From Clavulina sp. PMI_390 (taxonomy: Eukaryota > Basidiomycota > Agaricomycetes > Cantharellales > Hydnaceae), in contig WIDE01000013.1 in the NCBI GenBank assembly GCA_015039315.1, forward strand, positions 1 through 54,707: a stretch of DNA of 54,707 nt. The letters are read 5' to 3'. Below, in pieces: positions 44,639 to 54,707 of this stretch. The translations under genes were made by a program, and so were the position numbers. A model generated the notes under the pieces. It made no database searches. It worked only from the letters and a program-made list of their open reading frames with translations, and was not told the DNA's origin. How positions within the stretch are numbered: position 1 is the stretch's first letter; the number at the start of each line of letters is the position of its first letter.

Positions 44639-47600
44639 CTAGAACCTATTGAACAGTGCATCGTCGCGCCGAGCAGGATCATCAACAATATGACCCCGGC
44701 CTCGAGCTCCGAATGCCATGCTGTCATTTTCCTTCAGCACTGTCCCGCCTGGGCGAGGAAGTCGCGCTGGTATCACTCGCCTTAGCCCCCCAACATCACC
44801 GCGCGCGGTACGAAACTGTCGTTCACGTAAAGCGAGGGTCCGCGTGGGCCTCACTCCATCTTTACCTGGCAATACCCCCACAGTTGGTCCTGGGTCCTGC
44901 CTCGAACTTACGCCCGATCCCCCTTCACGACGAACCGCCCAGGACGTCTCGCTAGCATTGGCACCTATGATTCCATCCTCGCTCACCAGGTCATTATTCA
45001 TTGAGCGCAGACGGGGGATACGGCTGGAGAAATTTTTGGAATCAGAGTGTGTGTTGGTGTTGCCCTCGGGGGTAGGCCGACCGAGAGTGGAGGAGGAAAG
45101 CCCGCGTGGAGAGGTGGGAGTTGTTGGAGAAGGGTTTCGAGAGGAAGAGACGAATCGAGATCGAAGGCTTGTCATGGACGAATGAGCGCTGGGATTGAGG
45201 AGCTGATTTCTCGCTCCACTCAGTTTGAGGGAGAGAGGGTTTTTCTTCTTCAGAGGGAGCGAATGAGATGTGATACATTCCTGGCGAGTTCCATTAATAC
45301 GTCGGCGGCTGTTGGCGATAGACAGAGGAGCGGGAAGCCCGGATGCCGACGCATGAGCAGATTGAGCGGAAGAGTCTTTCAAGCGCACTTGACTACGAGC
45401 CCGGCCTTGCGCAGCTGCAGCAGACACTACGGCACCAAAAACGTCGGGCAGTCGGGTGTCCATAGTAGTAGAGTTCATAGAAACAGGTCTTGATGATTTG
45501 AGGGACTGACGGTTCTCTTTGTCCTCGTACACCTTTGAGCCAAGGCCAAGTTTCTGTCCTAGAGTCTTCGAGATATCCTTTGCGCTCCTGGGAGGGGAAA
45601 TGGGTGACATCGGAGCGGAGACACCCGTGGAGGCAATGCTGCGGCGACGCGGACGTGGACCCTCGAACTCGGCCTGGCTTTCGAGATATGCAGATGTAGC
45701 GTCTGCAGAGGGACGCTTACCCGGAATTCCTGGACTCGCTGGATTGGAGCGTCGAAGAGGCGAAGCGTGTACAGAGTCGTCCAAACGTTGGGTTCCCGCA
45801 TCATTCAGTGGAACTTGATACCTCACGATACTCTCTAGTCGCTTCGCTGATCCAGGCGTACTCGTGACACCGTTCCCCGAAGCGCCACCCCGTCCATGCT
45901 GCAAGGGCGACAAGGCCCTCTCCGTCAAGCCCAATGATCGAGCCTGCTTGGGTGCAGGGCCTCCAACATGACGTCCTCCACCTGCGCCCATATCAAGATC
46001 CTCATGAGTACGAGGCGGAGACGCATCCACATTTGCCAGTCTCAGGTCCAATTTCCTTTTGAATTTCTCATCGTCCTGCTGTCCGTACAAAAAGGCTTCG
46101 CGGTTGCTGCGCGCGTCTAAGCCAACCATACCACGATGGGGCGAGCCGATGGCGCTATTCAAGCTCGAGTACAGACGGTTCGCTTCTTCGGAGCCAGTCG
46201 TCGAGAAAGGATGTTGACCTAAAGCACCCGCACGACCTCGAGAAGGGCGTGGACGTGCAAAGTCACGACCAAGACTGTCAGCATTCGGATCAGAGCGGGA
46301 GGTAGGGAAAGTCGGTTCGAGCGGAGACGATGGTAGAGAACGTGACTGGAGATGCGTAGGATAGGAATTTTGATGGCGCTGACGAAGGGTGTGGAGACGA
46401 TCAGCAGAAGTTACCTGAGAAAATCGAAGAGGTTCCATAGCGAGGTTCTGGTCCAAGTCGTCCCCCATATTCTCTTCATCAACTAGCGGATATCCAGCCA
46501 ATTCCGATTCCTGAACAAGCATTCCATCGAGATCCAGCTCCTCCGCACCAGGAACAAACTCTCCACCTTCATCAGATTCCAACAGGAGCCTCGCCACGTT
46601 TGGCTGCTTCGCATTCAACTTTTGGGACTGTGGAGACCAGCTCAAGCTCTGACTGCGGCTTGTCCTGCGCTGGTCCAGTGACAGCGTGGGGGTCATCAGC
46701 TCGAACGTCGACGCTGGACTCAGCGTATCATTCCCTTCACCATCAGCACTCGATATCAGACTAGCAGGACTCATCACTTCGCTCGGACTTCCCTCAAACG
46801 CAGTCAATTGCGCAGCCTCCCACGTCGATATGATCGCCGTCTCGATCATCTTCTCTTCCTCTGAATCCGTCTCGTACGTCGTCATGTTCGCGTAAGTCTC
46901 GATGATATCACTGTCGCTTGTCGGGCCGCCGATCGAGAGAGCGCTCTTCTTCGGGCTCGAACTAGCTGCTTGGGAGAGGGTGGGACGAAGAGAATGTGCC
47001 TCGACCTCGTTCGTCGAGTCAGTGTTGTTGCGGATGGTTCCAACGGGGCGGGTGAAGACGGAGGTTGGGGACGAATAGAGAGAGTAGAACGCAGAGTCAT
47101 GTGAGCGGGCGACATTGCCCTCTGGCGTAGTGGGCCGTTCCAAACCCCCTTCCTCAGAATCGCTCAGCGTAGGAAGAGAGGCACCAAGGTCAAGCAGCGA
47201 GGGTGGGGGCTGACAGCCATGTGCGTTATTCTCCTGAGCTAGCGCTGAAGGACCATTGTCGGAGAGAGCAGTGTTGAAGTTAGGTTCAGTGGACGATGTG
47301 GTAGTGCCATGAACCACGGGACCGGGAACTTGCGAAGCAGAATTAGTTTGAGCGGCAGGAGCGATAGTCTGTAACATGGAGTTTGAGAAAAGTAAGTCGA
47401 AAAGCATAGGCGAGGATAATCGAAGCTGAGCTGCTGAGGCTTCGGACAAGATTAGAGGAGAGCCAGTTGTAGGGAGCTTGACACTATATAGCCAGTATGC
47501 GTGTAGCGTGAGTGACACATAGCGGTATCAAGCAAAGTGGACGATACGTACCTGCCAGGTAAGATGGGAGAAGGAATATTCAGGGGTGCAATGGTAGGGA

Positions 47601-48739
47601 TTTCATGACTATAGAGCGGAGCGAACGACAAATCCCCCTCCTCGACAGAAGGGACGTCTGAAGGCACCAGTGACACATCACCACTATTGTCTGTACTGAA
47701 CGACGCATCACCTATAGCTTTTGCGGCGCTGATACTGGGGCGAACTTGGGCCTTCTCGTGTACGTTCCCAGCACTGGCAGAGCGAGGACCCAACTCGGGG
47801 CGTATCGGACTGTTCTTGAACATCTGTGAAGGGTCCTTTCCATAATAGAGTCGTAAAGCTTCCAGCAAGGCAGGGTCATCAGTAATGATATTTTGTAGAC
47901 GGTAAGGGTCAAGTGATTTTGGGCGCCGGCGGGAGGAAGAAGACTTGATGGCGTTACTTGGAGGCTCAAAAACGACGGGCAGCTGGTGAGGAGAGATATG
48001 CGAGGCGGTGGAGGAAGCGAAGCTGTCTTGTGGCGTGGTTTCTTCTGAAATGGATACTTCGGGGAACTGAGTGATAGCGTGGAGCTTCTTGCGGTGAACG
48101 GTGACATTATAAGTGGGGCGGTCTATGGGCGAATCCTGCGCGGCGGTGTACATCGCTAACGCACGGAATGAGATATCGATATGGTCTTAGGCCAATAATA
48201 AACAGCGACTCACAAGCATGCCCGAGTCTATCATGCTCGACGGGAGAGTTCAACAAATGCAAGTCTTCCGACGGAACACCAACGAGACCGTTGACAGGAG
48301 GTACGACACCGTCTTCTGACTCTACATAAGCCCTATGAGAGTTGGGAGGCGAGCGAGCAGAAGCCATTCCGGCCTCCTCGCTGGAGGATGCATGATCTAA
48401 ATTAGCAGATTCCGGGAACAACCGACTCGAGGTCTCGATCGGCGACGGTAAGAACAGTTCTGGTCGTGTTTGCATGGCTTCTGGGATTGGATCTTCATTG
48501 CTGAAAGCTACGGCACGCCTTGCACTAAGCTCTGCTAGCATTTGGGGGGTAGGCCAAGTCGCAATGTCTGAAGAGGCTGAGTGGTGATGATCTCGATCGC
48601 GCTCGTGACGCGACGGCGTGGCCGGGCGTTTTCGAGCTGGCTGCTCGCCGCGATAGATGTAGTATACTTTCTGGTTTTTGTCTTTTTCTGGTTTCTGTTT
48701 GGAGCGGAAGGGCCAGGCAAAGATACGTTTGAGAAACAT
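44639..48739 (-). CDS. Large Ser/Pro-rich protein, unrecognised (1324 aa)
   Basis: Three exons (48214-48739, 47552-48155, 44639-47483) join in phase. The start MFLKRIFAWPFRSKQK is basic and amphipathic, a possible membrane-contact helix. Most of the rest is disordered and Ser-rich with many SP/TP sites, suggesting heavy phosphorylation. Conserved-looking patches include YRLQNIITDDPALLEALRLYYG, an acidic block (EEENMGDDLD type) in the middle, and a basic Arg-rich C-terminus ending in RDDALFNRF. The layout resembles fungal cell-cycle or polarity scaffold proteins, but I cannot assign a family. The start codon lies 283 bp from that of the divergent phosphatase gene. Confidence 0.7.
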
Positions 48740-49022
48740 GGTAGACGGGTTGGTGGGTGTAAATGAAAGAGGCTTTATTTTTTGAGTTGGAGTGACGTGA
48801 CGCGGTGTGACTGTCTTTTTCAGGTCTGCCGCTTGACAATTGCACCTCCGAGTCCGGGTCAGTGTCAGCCTCCCCTCCCGTCCACCCACTTGTCACGGCG
48901 TTTCTTGGTTGCTTCCCCTCTCATTGACGACCCACCAATCCCTCGCCTTATTTGAGAGCTTTTCCGCGGTTGCTTTTTTCTTGTTCTCTTTGCTCGTTGA
49001 AGAGGACTCCACCGCCCGGCTG
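48740..49022. promoter_or_regulatory. Divergent promoter between the Ser-rich gene and the LCB3-like gene
   Basis: A 283-bp head-to-head spacer. It is T-rich on the plus strand near 48960-48990, just ahead of the LCB3-like ATG. No specific operators were identified. Confidence 0.5.
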
Positions 49023-51461
49023 ATGTCGACCGAGAAGGTGTTTACCGTCCACGACGGGCCCATTCTCCCCCACCGTCCTATCATTTCTATCTCTGGGGAC
49101 TATCTCGCCGAGGAGCGCGCGAACAATGCCCTCAAGACCTCCAATGTTGTCCCTGTCTTGAAGCATGGGAATGGACTCAGCGCCCGCAATGATGAACATG
49201 ATGCCACTGAACTGCACGTTCACGGCCGTGGGCCGGGCACTGCGCCCGACCATGTCTATCAAGCAAACATGGCGTGGTGGCGGTACAGGATCAGAAAGTT
49301 CCTGGTTAGTAACTTGGCCACTGAGAGCCGGTGGATAGCAGCGATGCAGGTTAGTTCAACTCGCACCATGTCTTCACTCTGCGAGCGAACAGCCAAAACT
49401 CAACTTTTTTCTCTGTTCAAATCATGTTGCCATCGCATCACTGCCTAACTTATCTTAATTTGACATGATTATCTGGTTGAATGATTGTGGGCTTTTTGGT
49501 GGATTTTCCTTCGATTACCCCGGGCGCTATCTAGAAACGCGTGCGAACACCATGGCTCGACACATACTTTGTGTACACTTCCTCACTGGGTATGAGCCTC
49601 CGCCCCCGCTTCCGCTTATGACATCACGATCGTGATCTGACATCCCGCTGCTGACAGGCACCCATACGTTCTTCCTCATCATCTTGCCTATGCTGTTCTA
49701 CTTCGGAGCACCTGAGACCGGTCGTGCGTAAGTGACGTTCATTGATTGCGCTTACGCTTTCTTGGTTGCCAAATGAGTACCGGCATCGAAGCTGATTCAC
49801 TTCTCCCTTGCGCCTCCGAACCGAACCACCACCTCTTCATATCCGGCGTCCTATATCCCGTCGGAATGAAACTCCTACGTCGACTTTGTCAATCGCTATG
49901 ACATGACATGCATGAATGGCGCGCGCGCCCATTCTTGGCCTCGACCATCCTGGTTGGGTTTCTTCATCTGGGCATACATGTGATTATGGATGCACGAATC
50001 TAGATTCGTGCAGCTGCTCGCAGCAGGAGTCTACCTGAGCTCGCTCATCAAGGACTCGATTTGCTGTCCAAGGCCGTTCGCTCCTCCCGTCACCCGCCTC
50101 AGTAAGTTCTCCTGAGTAGATGATCTGCCTTAAGTGCTGAACAGCGCCTTTCGTTTGTTTCGGTTTCGATCTTATTTTGGGTGAACAGCCATGGGTGACC
50201 ACCATCTTGAGTATGGTTTCCCATCCACCCATTCAACCAACTCGATCTCGATGGCGCTGTACCTGTTCACACTCCTCGTTCAGCACTGGCGCTCTGCAGC
50301 AGCGCTGGCGGTGACCGAGGGTGTCCCCGCTGGATTCAGTATCCTCACTCCTGGCGTCTTTGAGGGTGCAACCTTCTTGCTTGGAGTATATGCGTTTAGT
50401 ATCGTTTATGGGCGGTATGTCTGCGTGACAAGTATTGTCATGGATTGTAGACTGACTCTTTCTTATTGGTAGGATATACTGCGCGATGCATAGCTTCACG
50501 GACTGCGTCGTAGGTGTGTCACTTGGGACAGCGATCTGGGCTGGCCAGTATTTCCTTGGAAGCATGTTTGATCACTGGATGACAACCCCAGGCTGGACTG
50601 GTGCGCTATTTTCCCATCACCATAGACTCTAAATCGAATGTTCACCTGTACGAATCAAACAGTCCCCGTCCTGACGATCTCGCTGGGCGCTCTCCTGGTC
50701 GGTCAGCATGCCGACCCCGTGGACGATTGCCCATGCTTCGAAGACGCAATCGCATTCATCTCTGTGGTAATGGGCACTACGCTTGGCAATTGGCACCAAT
50801 CAAACTTTGTCTTCTCCTCTGAAGCTTCGACCTACGCTGCATACTTCACCGCTATTACTCCCGGCTCCGCCCTCCAAGCACCCTCGGACTTTTTGCTCTT
50901 CCTCTCTTTCTCCGTGATGAAGATGCTGTTTGGTATCACGCTCATCTTCATCTGGCGTATCCTTGCCAAGTCTGCATTCCATTTGATCCTGCCCCCATTG
51001 TTCCGAACGCTCGCGGGCTGGTTTGGTGCTCTGCCGAACCGGAGGTTTTACACGCCTGCTACGGACTACAAGGGCCCTGTGCCAGATGATCACTTGCCTG
51101 GATTGGGCGGACCTGATGGTGGAGCTGGATTACTGAAGAGTATTCCTAGTGTGATTGATATTCCGCATATGCTGGTGGAGAACGGCAGCGAGAGCGAGGG
51201 GGCGACGTCGAGTTTGAGCCTGCCGCGGTATGCACCAAATGGGAGTGCTCGTACCAGGGCCGCCGCTGGGACGAATGGGAAAGTGACAATGAAGAACGGA
51301 GGGAGGCTGTCACCTCCAACCCTGATGCCAGTGTCGAAAGAGGCAGAGACTGTGACGGAGAAGGCGGCAGCTGAGAAGCACTACGATGCTGATGGTGCGT
51401 TTCTTTTTCCTTTTTACCTTTTCGTCCGCGCCTTTGGTGTTTTGCAGGCTTGGTTCGCTGA
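49023..51461 (+). CDS. LCB3: Long-chain-base-1-phosphate phosphatase (PAP2 family), LCB3-like
   Basis: Eight exons (49023-49349, 49535-49589, 49658-49727, 50004-50101, 50189-50414, 50473-50600, 50663-51394, 51448-51461) encode 549 residues. The PAP2 phosphatase triad is complete: K167DSICCPRP (K-x6-RP), Y192GFPSTHSTN with His198 (PSxH), and R259IYCAMHSFTD (R-x5-H-x3-D). Multiple hydrophobic helices surround these, so it is an ER-type multi-pass membrane enzyme. By family it dephosphorylates dihydrosphingosine- and phytosphingosine-1-phosphate, returning bases to ceramide synthesis. The C-terminal about 150 residues are a Ser/Gly-rich tail. The last coding exon is only 14 nt. Intron 3 is 276 nt; the others are mostly 58-185 nt. 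Confidence 0.88.
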
Positions 51462-52660
51462 CTTTTTGGTCCTCGCCTTCTCTCTTCTCTTCTTTTGCCC
51501 CTGGTGTTCTTGTCGTTCCTGACCATCGATCGCTCGACGGATGGATGCTCGTTCCTATCGTGGTGTTCTCCGGTGACTTGGGGGGTGTCTCGCGATTATC
51601 ATCGATGGCGTCCTATTGGTTCTTGCCGATGGGTGTGGTGCTTCGATCTGATTGGTGTGGGCCTGACTTTTTGTGTGGTGGCTTTTTTATTGCCCGCGGG
51701 TATCCCACTCCTTCGTGCGCCGCGTGCATGCCTGCATGCTCACGACGGATGGCCGATCGATGCGTGGCATTGGCGTGTGCAATCCGTCATGTGGATGGTT
51801 ATTGTGGTGGTGTTGGTGGGGTTATGTGCTCCCCGCTTTGTTGCTCGTTCATTGGGATGACGGTATGTGCAGTCATCACGAAGATGATTGTGTATGCCGG
51901 GATCGGCTTCATCGCGTCGGATGTGACTCCTACGCTTTTCGAGCTGTTTGGATGGGGCGTGCGTGCTGCGTCTGGGCGGTAAAGGACGATATGGGGACGA
52001 TTTATCTTATGACTGTGGATGCTTTGTTACGAGGGGACGATTCTACTTATTTTTTTCCGCCTCTGTATCTATATAATGATGATTAGTACGCGCCCAATAT
52101 TGGGGGGCAATATATACCGTATACAGTATGCTGTGTATACGTGGAGCGACTGCGCCTTTGCGCCTGCGAGACGTGTTCTGATGGGCAGAAAGGGCGCTAT
52201 ATAGGGTGTTAGTCATGAGGTGGTAATCTGATTAGCATTGCGATCCGATCCATAATACTATTTGTTGGAGACCACGGAATGTACTAGAAGCCCGAGCGGC
52301 CGCCGGCGTCGACCCCCTTGCGTGGCCCCTAACTGAATAGGAAGCACGTGACACTCATTGCTCAGCATCATTTCGTGTCTCCGCAGGGAAACCAGATAGC
52401 CCCTCTGCCAACCCAAACCACCACCACTACCTGTGAGTAGGTACGGACAGCAAACGGACATTTCGTCAAGAAGAACGGAGCCTAAATTGCTCGCCATATT
52501 ATTAGCTTCGTGTGCACATACCCGCGTGGAAGATCCGGCCAAAAAGACAGGAGCCACGCGCGAACAAACATTTGCCCTCCTCCCACCATCAGCCTAGACT
52601 TAGTACACCGCACTCTCTCAAACTTTTTTGCTGGGTGAATATTTTGCGTCTTTTGCGAGG
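51462..52660. other. Intergenic between LCB3-like and bZIP genes
   Basis: The first about 550 bp are rich in G and T with runs of open frames that encode hydrophobic, Cys/Trp-rich peptides of no recognisable kind; I read these as 3' flank. The right part (52250-52660) is the bZIP upstream region. Confidence 0.5.
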
Positions 52661-54707
52661 ATGTCGACTGTTGCGGCGTCTCCTCCCCACAACCTCCTCT
52701 CTCCTTCTTCCTCCCGTTCAGCCATGGACATGGACGACTTTCTCGACCTCTCAGCCTTTGGGGGCTCCTCTCGCGAGTCGTCCCCATTCCAACAACAACC
52801 TGCTACCCCAGACCTCGTCGCCGATGCTGCCAATAACGGCTTCAACGCAGACGACTTCTTCAAGTCGATGCTCGCCGCGGGCAACAGCAACAACATAGCC
52901 CAAGTAGGCGCGCTTGACAACCTCAAGGACGCCACAGACAGCTGGGGCCCGTCTCTAGACCGCCTGCTCTCCTCGCCAGCGTCCATGAACTCCCCCTTTG
53001 GCATCGACGCTGCCGGTCTCCCATCTCTGGATGACTTGGCCCTCTTTGCCAACTCGTTCTCAAATTCCGTTGCTAATGCTGCTGCGGGCTCGTCCTCCAC
53101 ATCGACCACCGCGGCCCATGCTGTCAAAGGTGGAATCTTCGGCTCCCCTCCTCTCTCCGCCATTGGATCGTCCCCGGCATCGAGCCCCAGCACCTCATAT
53201 GCCATCGTCGATCCCAAGAACGGCGGCTCAGACGCAGGTTCGGTACCACCTGGCGTCGTTCCTGGGTTCGGTCACCCAGGTTTCGCCATCGATCCACAAC
53301 TCGTGGCTGCCCCGCTCCCTGCCAACGTCCTGCTACGCAACGCGGGCTTGTCCGGCCCTCTCTCGTCACTACCAGGCCTCCTCACAACCTCGTCTGCGGC
53401 CGTCGCCGCCGTTCCATCACCCCCGGCATCGGCCAATTCCCCCACTTCTTCACTCCCATCATCCCAATCGCAGTCACAACAACAGTCCCAAGCCGCACTA
53501 TTATCATCAGCATTATCATCCTCAACTTTCCGCATTCCTTCATCTTCTGCTGCCTCATCCTCCAAAACTAAATCTGCCCGCCCGGCACCGCCACCAGGCA
53601 GCTACAATGAAGACGATGGGGATGATGATGAAGAGGACGAAGATGAGGAAGATGATGATGAGGACATGAAGAGCGTGTCGGGCATGGGAAGCCTTCCTCC
53701 CCTCCCGGCGAATATGGGCTATGCGACGAGCGCTGGGAACGGCGCCAAGCCGTCTGCCTCGGCCGCAACGTCCGCCGCCGCCTCGCGTCGATCGGCAAGC
53801 GGTATCATCCAACAAGGTGGCATCACCAAGACCCGCGTCACAAGCGCTGTCGTCGCCCTCGACAAGGATCCCAACGATCCCGACGACTGGCGTCCCTCGC
53901 CCGAAGAATACAAGAAGCTCTCTTCCAAAGAGAAGAGGCAGCTTCGGAACAAGATTTCTGCGCGCAACTTCCGAGTGCGAAGAAAGGGTGTGTATCTCCG
54001 TTCTCAATAGTTTTTCGTACTCTATTTTTTTTCTTTTGGGGTTCCCTTTCTCTCCCGAGAGGCTTTCAGCTGTCATTTCATTTCCCCTCCTGGCCCTGTC
54101 TGCCTGGCTTTCATTCATATGCTTTTGATTCATCTCGGGGTCATTCATGTCCAACGTTTACTGACGCGGTTCCTCTTGCATTTTCGCGCGCAATTTCGCC
54201 AGAGTATATCACCACCCTCGAATCCCACATTGCTGATCGTGATCGTCTCATCGAGGCCATCCGACAGGAACTGGGTGCCTCCAAGGTTGAGAACGATGAG
54301 CTCCGCCAAGAGGTTGATGCCTTGAAGCAAGCTCTCCTCGAGGGCCGCACGACCGCCGAGGCTCTCGCTCTCCCACCTCCCGCTCCTCTCGACGCCAACG
54401 GGGACGTTATCCGCCCCACTCCTTCCCCCACACCCGCTTCCCGCTCCACCAAGCTCAACAAGCCCAATACCCGCAAGGACATTGCGGCCCCCGGTTCACC
54501 TGCCTTCTGGGGCGGCGTCGGCGCTGGTGCCTTTGGCGGTGTCACGTCCGTCCATGCTACGCTCGTCCCTGACATCACTCTCCCCACAGCTCTGCCGTCA
54601 CCGCCATCACAAGCGGCGAAACCTGTGGCCCCTGTCAGCCAGAGCAGCGTGACCAGCGAGCTTCTGAGCGGCAAGCTGGCTTCCACGTGGGGAACCGGGT
54701 GGTGGGC
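52661..54707 (+). CDS. bZIP transcription factor, 3' end cut off by window edge
   Basis: Exon 1 (52661-53987) and exon 2 (54203 to the edge) are separated by a 215-nt intron placed inside the bZIP itself. Exon 1 encodes a Ser/Ala/Pro-rich activation-type region and a long Asp/Glu run (about 53605-53670). The basic region is KLSSKEKRQLRNKISARNFR with VRRK following (N-x7-R signature NKISARNFR). It continues as a leucine zipper (EYITTLESHIADRDRLIEAI, then further Leu heptads). The post-zipper GSPAFWGGVGAGAFGGVTSV block is shared by basidiomycete relatives. It is a nuclear DNA-binding protein; target genes are unknown. The ATG at 52661 is the first in frame in a normal context. Confidence 0.9.

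Noticed and set aside
51386..51982. Extra downstream exons of the LCB3-like gene
   Set aside because: The frame continues only by reading through the GTGCGT donor at 51395. The translation is Cys/Trp-rich without motifs, while a short exon at 51448-51461 closes the gene in phase.
1..54707. CRISPR arrays, bacterial operons, Shine-Dalgarno sites
   Set aside because: The spliced genes show a fungal nuclear genome, and no regularly spaced direct repeats of CRISPR type were seen.

Overview
The window is a piece of a nuclear chromosome from a filamentous fungus, most likely an Agaricomycete basidiomycete. The reasons are dense short introns (mostly 46-135 bp), long serine/proline-rich proteins, and families typical of that group: a tyrosine-recombinase-fold protein, DUF3433 and DUF4048 proteins, an Ime2/MAK-type kinase with a very long tail, and a bZIP factor with a characteristic basic region. 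A Rhizoctonia-like (Cantharellales) source would fit but cannot be shown from this sequence. No prokaryotic, organellar, rRNA, tRNA or CRISPR features were seen. Exon borders were worked out by hand from GT..AG sites and codon phase, and nearly all multi-exon models close in frame.

Layout. 1-3607 (-): a 13-exon Crypton-like tyrosine recombinase, cut by the left edge. 3608-8081: gene-poor, with doubtful minus-strand ORFs. 8082-11702 (+): a single-pass membrane protein with a VTS repeat ectodomain and a C-terminal SH3 domain, Fus1-like in design. 13068-13845 (-): an oxidoreductase-like (OXLD1-type) mitochondrial protein containing a 7-nt microexon. 14260-15268 (-): an RPA-interacting-protein-like gene. 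About 15.3-18.2 kb: poorly resolved, with several exon-like blocks on + and a 168-bp inverted-repeat structure. 18277-20129 (+): DUF4048-like coiled-coil protein. 20511-21677 (-): HEM13. 21.7-25.2 kb: a long non-coding stretch leading to an Ime2/MAK-like kinase (25190-30072, +). 30883-33782 (-): a 10-exon DUF3433 membrane protein. 34771-37105 (-): unrecognised. 38513-39210 (-): a 100-aa protein with four zinc-ligand pairs. 39807-42321 (-): TRM44, head to head with TAF10 (42447-43154, +). 43429-44276 (-): unrecognised. 44639-48739 (-): a 1324-aa Ser-rich protein, head to head with an LCB3-type sphingoid-base-phosphate phosphatase (49023-51461, +). 52661 to the right edge (+): a bZIP transcription factor, cut by the edge.

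Functionally this is mostly ordinary housekeeping (heme, tRNA modification, TFIID/SAGA, sphingolipid turnover) mixed with lineage-specific regulatory and membrane proteins. It is not one pathway cluster. The strongest unusual items are the intact multi-intron tyrosine recombinase with a complete putative catalytic set, the VTS-repeat/TM/SH3 protein, the 7-nt microexon that encodes part of a conserved Cys motif, and the small four-zinc-pair protein.
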